DNA of 64,000 nucleotides, taken from Cocos nucifera (lineage: Eukaryota; Streptophyta; Magnoliopsida; Arecales; Arecaceae). Below the pieces are notes generated by a model, which searched no databases, was not told the origin of the DNA, and saw only the letters and a list, made by a program, of their open reading frames with translations. The stretch covers positions 389,001-453,000 of the forward strand of contig QRFJ01000295.1 of assembly GCA_006176705.1 (NCBI GenBank). The letters run 5' to 3'. The position numbers and the translations under genes are program-made. Position 1 is the stretch's first letter. Every line of letters begins with the position of its first letter. Below are positions 60,001-64,000 of the stretch, piece after piece.

Positions 60001-63000
60001 AATTTTGATTGATCTGGACGCCATTCCAAAATCAAGAAATGTATATCTAATTTTCCTCCGAATACAATGCATGGAAGCACAAGCAGAGCTAAGAATCAGC
60101 ATGCTCAGACTGTAAGACAAAACAAATTCAAGTTAAAGTTCTCCAAATCAGTGGCCTCTCCAAGTTATAATTTCCTAATAATCCGTCCATGTCCGGTAGA
60201 ATAAAAACAAGTAAAAGCATTGCAAAATGGACAAAGTTCAGCATGCTATTCCAATCTGAAGTGGGGGAAGAAAACACTTACCCATCCTCAATACTCTCTA
60301 GATTTGTGTCCTCTATAATCTTCATCATCTGTCTCTCGCAGGAGGCACTAGTCTCCAGGAATTGCTTCTGATCATCACTTAGATCTGTCATCCCCAACTG
60401 CGAGTTTGTAAACCGAATACCACCAAGGGGATTCTTCATCTCTTGGCAAATATAAGCCAGCTCTTTCATCCTCGCATAGCATTTCTTCTCCTGCTGCCGC
60501 TGGATTTCAAGAGCCTGCTGCAATTCAGGGGTGACCGTCCGCAGGAAGAAGAAGGCAGCAACTTCCTGGCCATCCATATTACCTCTTGTATTTGTCGTCA
60601 GAAGCGCCTGTACAAATTTTCCATTCTTGTCAAAGAACGCAAACCGGTGCTCCTCTGTTTCCTGTCCTCCAATGGCATCGTGAAGGACGATCGTGAATTC
60701 TGTAAGAGCATCTGGATCCTTGAGTCGACAGCAGCTGCCGAAAACTTCTCCGGCCAGAAGCTTTCCGATCATTTCCCCTCTCGACCAACCGGTCAGCTTT
60801 TCCATTGCGGTATTCCACTCTGAGCAACATGTATTCCTATCCGAAGCAAATAAAGGGGGGATCAGAGGGTTAGGACTATGTATGATAGCCTTATAATCAC
60901 CTTGTATGCGAATGAATCCATCCATGATCAGTTTCTGTCCGGTAACATCCTGGCCAACAAAGCAGGCACCTATGATATTGTTTGTGTGATCCCTACTAGA
61001 ACAAGCATTTACCATGATAAAAATAGCATTCACCGAATCCTGCGAGCCAAATGTCCTCAGCTTCAGTTCCACATTCTTATCTTCTTCACCTGTCAAATTA
61101 TGGCGTTGCATTTCATGATTGACTATGTTATGGAATTATAATACTTTAATTTAGACTTTTAGACCATAATAGAAAGCAAACTTGCATCCTCTGCGGTGCA
61201 TCGTGCTGGCCTGCAAAGAATGCACGCATGGGTATGCAGTGCGTATTGTTTGATGGCCGTCCATCCTGCGATGGATGGCCAGCACGATGTGCGGTGCATC
61301 GTGCGCACCACAGAGGATCCGGCTCCCGACCATCAGCTAGCTATAAATAAATAAATACGCATGCGGATGATGAACGAAAGCGCGAGGTAAAACAAACTAC
61401 CTCTCAAGGCTCGATAGAGAAGCTTGTCGACAACTTCTGCAGACTCCTTGAAGACAAGATCCTCGACCAGTGATTTACCCATAGCTTCCTCCACTGGAAG
61501 CCCTGTCATCTCAGCAACCTTCGCATTCCAACCATTTATACGCCCATCGGCATCGACCGCAAAAATGGGTGCGATTGCACTCTCTATCAACCTAACCATC
61601 TCCCTCGCAACGGAGCTCAGCTCATCTATTCCTTGCAACTTCTGTTCCCCGAACTGACCATTGGCCTTGGAATCGCTACTCCCCTCACCGACTTCCCGTA
61701 AAGAATCCCTTAAAACGAGCTGCAACGAGTGTATGGCGTCCATCTCCGCATTCTCCCACGGAGAGCTCCTGCTCTTAACCACCTCCAAGAACGCCTTGAA
61801 TGACGACCGAGGGTGCATCCTCTGCCCATCATCCTTGTCCTCGGGGTGATGCTTCGCACCACCCCACTTGATCTCCTTCGCAGTGTGCGACCGAAACCAA
61901 AACAAGAAGTCCCTCGGCTTGATATAAACCACGGCCATCCCACAGACCGCATCCCCGAGCGCCGCCGCCCCCGGGTACCCAGCATCCACGAGACTGTCGG
62001 TGCTCAGCCCCGCAGAGTCGCCGTGGCAGGCCAACAGCCATTCCACAATATCCTTTATCTGAGTCTCTGTCGGAGTGACGCCCATAGGGCAGTACTTCCC
62101 CTGGTAATACAGCGCCGCTCCATCGCACTTGACGAGGTCCATTATGCTGGGGCTCTGAGTGACGATTCCGGTGGGCGAGTCACGGAGGATCATGTCGCAT
62201 AGCAGGGTCTGGGTCCTGAGGATGTGCTTCTCGGACAACTGCGAGGCCAATTGGAGCTCCATGTTGAGCTGGAGGCCGAAGGCCTGCATGAGGAACTCGC
62301 AGGCGTAGCGCAGCGGGAAGGGGATGCAGCGGGGGGAGGTGTGGTGGCAGACTAGGAGGCCCCAGAGCTTGGTGGCGCTGCGGTTCATGCCGACGTCGTC
62401 GCCGTCGCTGATGACGATGGCCAGGACGAGGGAGGCGATGGAGCCCATGTTGGCCATGTATTGAGCGTGGCAGCCGAGCGGCGCACGGAGGGTGGAGCCA
62501 GAGAGGCAAAGCGGCTGCGTCAGGCTCTCGTCTTGGATCACCCGGACGGGGGTGGCGTTGCAGTCGGCGATCATCCGGACGCGGCTCTGCTTGAAGAGGA
62601 AGCGGGAGGCCTGAGGGATGTCCGTGGCAGGGTAGTGGAGGCCCAGGTAGGGCTCGAGATCGTCGCGGCGGTTCTCGGCGACGACCTCGCCGTGCTCATC
62701 CTCGTGGAACCTGTAGACCATGACGCGGTCGTAGCCGGTGAGCTCGCGGACGAGGTCGACGACGGTGTCGCAGAGGAGCTTGATGTCGCCGCCGGGGAGG
62801 GATTGGAGGCGCGAGATTGCCCGTACGGCGAGCTTCTGGGACTGGACGGCGCCGGCGACGGAGAGGGCGGGGTCCTCGCTGCGTGCGGGCTCGAGGTCGA
62901 TGACGATTCCGACATCGATCCTGTGGAGGATGGCGTAGAATGGTTTGCCGGAGGGGCGGGAGTTGATCGAGAGGGGGTTGAGGAGGGTGATCTCGCGGGC

Positions 63001-63387
63001 GGAGGCGGCGCGGTCGAGGAGGAGGGCGGAGGAGGGGGTGATGAGGGAGCGGACGTCGGAACCGAGGGCGAGGCGGCGGATAGGGGAGGAAGGGTCGAGG
63101 GAGGGGACGGAGTGGGGGAGGTCGAGGAGGTCGGGGGCGTTCTCGGAGAAGGCAAGGAGGCGGAAGGAATGCTCGTCGACGGCGAGGGTGGCGCCAAAGG
63201 GCTGGATGCAGCCGCCGCGCTGGATCTTGGAGAGGTAATCGATGATCTGCTGCTCCGGGGCCGACTGCGACGACGTCACCACCCGGACAGACTGGGAATA
63301 ATCGAAGGACTTGCCAGACTCGCCGGTCTGCTCGTACACGGCATGGAGTTGGGCGTCCGCCGTGTACTGCGCCATGGCCTTGCTCAT
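57066..63387 (-). CDS. PHYB: Phytochrome B apoprotein, four coding exons
   Basis: Exons on the minus strand: 61401-63387, 60282-61089, 58728-59021 and 57066-57267, all with GT/AG ends and consistent phase (1096 residues). Domains: PAS/GAF chromophore module with PATDIPQASRFLF, VMVYRFHEDEHGE and the bilin-attachment Cys306 in LGCHAQYM; PHY domain (WGGAKHHPEDKDDGQRMHPR); two PAS repeats (INGWNAKVAEMTG; WNTAMEKLTGWSRGEMIG); and a histidine-kinase-related domain (KELAYICQEMKNPLGG ... CPGDGLSPELVQDMF). Phytochrome B is the main red/far-red photoreceptor of light-grown plants and moves to the nucleus as Pfr. Intron positions are the usual ones for plant PHY genes. Oddities: residue 304 is Leu where PHYs have His (R-A-P-H-G-C), the kinase-like Gly in E-G-I-G-L-S is Cys, the N-terminal extension before MSKA is missing, and the C-terminus is short (MELPTCQS). 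The start chosen is the first ATG after an in-frame TGA at 63445-63447. Confidence 0.95.
61180..61325. repeat. Foldback sequence in PHYB intron 1
   Basis: 'gcatcctctgcggtgcatcgtgctggcc' type sequence near 61183-61213 is matched in inverted form by 61276-61319 (ggccagcacgat ... cacagaggatcc). The right arm has a duplicated 'gcggtgcatcgtg' insert. It occupies about half of the 311-base intron and is far more GC-rich than its surroundings, so it looks like a small inserted foldback element. Confidence 0.65.
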
Positions 63388-63447
63388 CGCCTCCGACCGC
63401 CGGAGATGCGTCGGCTGCTTGTCTTGGACCCAATTAATTCGGAATCA

Positions 63448-64000
63448 TTATTTCCGGGATTCGGTTTTGGTGGTCATGAAGAAAGAGAGAATAATGGAAG
63501 CAAGGTTTTGCACTTGCTCGATGTGGTACTATTTCCACTTCCATCCGGTGGGAGTTTTGTTTGGCTTTGAAACGCGTGGAGCGGGAGGGGGCCTCGGACA
63601 TGGAGATGGGAGAGGCAAAGCGGCTACCAGATTATCCATGAAGAGGGTATTTTTTGTCCTATCCTCGGTTTTATTTTACTACATTGCGGTGGAGTTGGGT
63701 TCTGCTGCGCTCTGCTACTGCCCCCGTGCCTACTGCTGCTGAATACGAGGAGGAGAAGGTCGAGAAGATGCAGAAGACGATTAAAGAGGGAGGATATTTC
63801 TTTTCTTTTTTTTTTTTTTTTGAATGGTTGCTGGCTGTTGTTGGTGGGATGTGAGGTCGCTGGTAACCTTAAAAGTGGGATGTGAGGTCGTTGGTAACCT
63901 TAAAAGCGGGATGTCTGATGAAAGTTTTTTTATTCTGGGAGAAAGGAGCTCTTTAAATAAGTGATTAAGAAAAAAGTTCTTGGAATCTCTCATATTTGGT
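63448..64000. other. PHYB upstream region and right edge
   Basis: 5' UTR and promoter of PHYB would lie here; no convincing TATA box is visible near 63480-63700. A tandem duplication of 37 bases ('gtgggatgtgaggtcg(c/t)tggtaaccttaaaag') occurs at about 63844-63915. Confidence 0.45.
63844..63915. repeat. Two-copy tandem duplication of 37 bp upstream of PHYB
   Basis: Copies near 63844 and 63881, nearly identical, about 460 bases upstream of the chosen start codon. Confidence 0.85.

Noticed and set aside
62461..63570. 369-codon open frame on the plus strand opposite PHYB exon 1
   Set aside because: Shadow of the GC-rich third-position bias of PHYB; Glu/Gly/Val-rich without any domain, and the opposite strand has an unmistakable phytochrome.

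Overview
The window is plant nuclear DNA, probably from a monocot. It is AT-rich and intron-rich, with isolated GC-rich first exons. Microsatellites and nested transposable elements are frequent. The phytochrome B protein reads closest to monocot PHYB, and the repeat style suggests a large-genome monocot such as a palm; that taxonomic guess is inference only.

Layout. (1) 4464-19846, minus strand: the first 14 coding exons of a SOQ1-type chloroplast protein (HAD phosphatase domain, one membrane segment, start of the thioredoxin-like domain). The NHL-repeat half is absent, so the gene must run off the left edge or be broken; 1-4463 is non-coding. (2) 19.9-24.7 kb: intergenic DNA with a tandem repeat. 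(3) 24701-35039: a complete but decayed 10.3 kb Ty3/gypsy LTR retrotransposon on the minus strand (PBS, gag, protease, RT, RNase H, integrase, PPT, two LTRs, 5-bp target duplication). Between integrase and 3' LTR it carries a 50-bp palindromic tandem array and an oppositely oriented gene with its own TATA box. (4) 35576-36070, minus: an intact intronless EF-hand protein of the CP1 type. (5) 36290-46596: a complete but decayed 10.3 kb Mutator-like element (MULE) with 112-bp terminal inverted repeats and a perfect 9-bp target duplication. It carries a MURA-type transposase, a plant-mobile-domain gene on the same strand, two tandem arrays, and a third gene on the opposite strand. (6) 46.6-52.8 kb: intergenic DNA with a foldback MITE and a LINE remnant. 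(7) 52831-53838, plus: an intact FHA-domain gene. (8) 55926-56177, minus: an orphan DYW-type PPR tail. (9) 57066-63387, minus: a four-exon PHYB gene with clean splice sites but a short N-terminus and two unusual substitutions.

How the genes relate. SOQ1 (photoprotection), CP1 (calcium sensing), the FHA protein and PHYB (red-light sensing) are independent host genes with no sign of operon-like linkage. The most unusual part is the pair of large elements on either side of the 0.5 kb CP1 coding region. Both have the same architecture: the mobility gene or genes on one strand, a tandem array, then a convergent accessory gene on the other strand. The retrotransposon has lost catalytic residues and the MULE genes are full of in-frame stops, so neither looks autonomous now.
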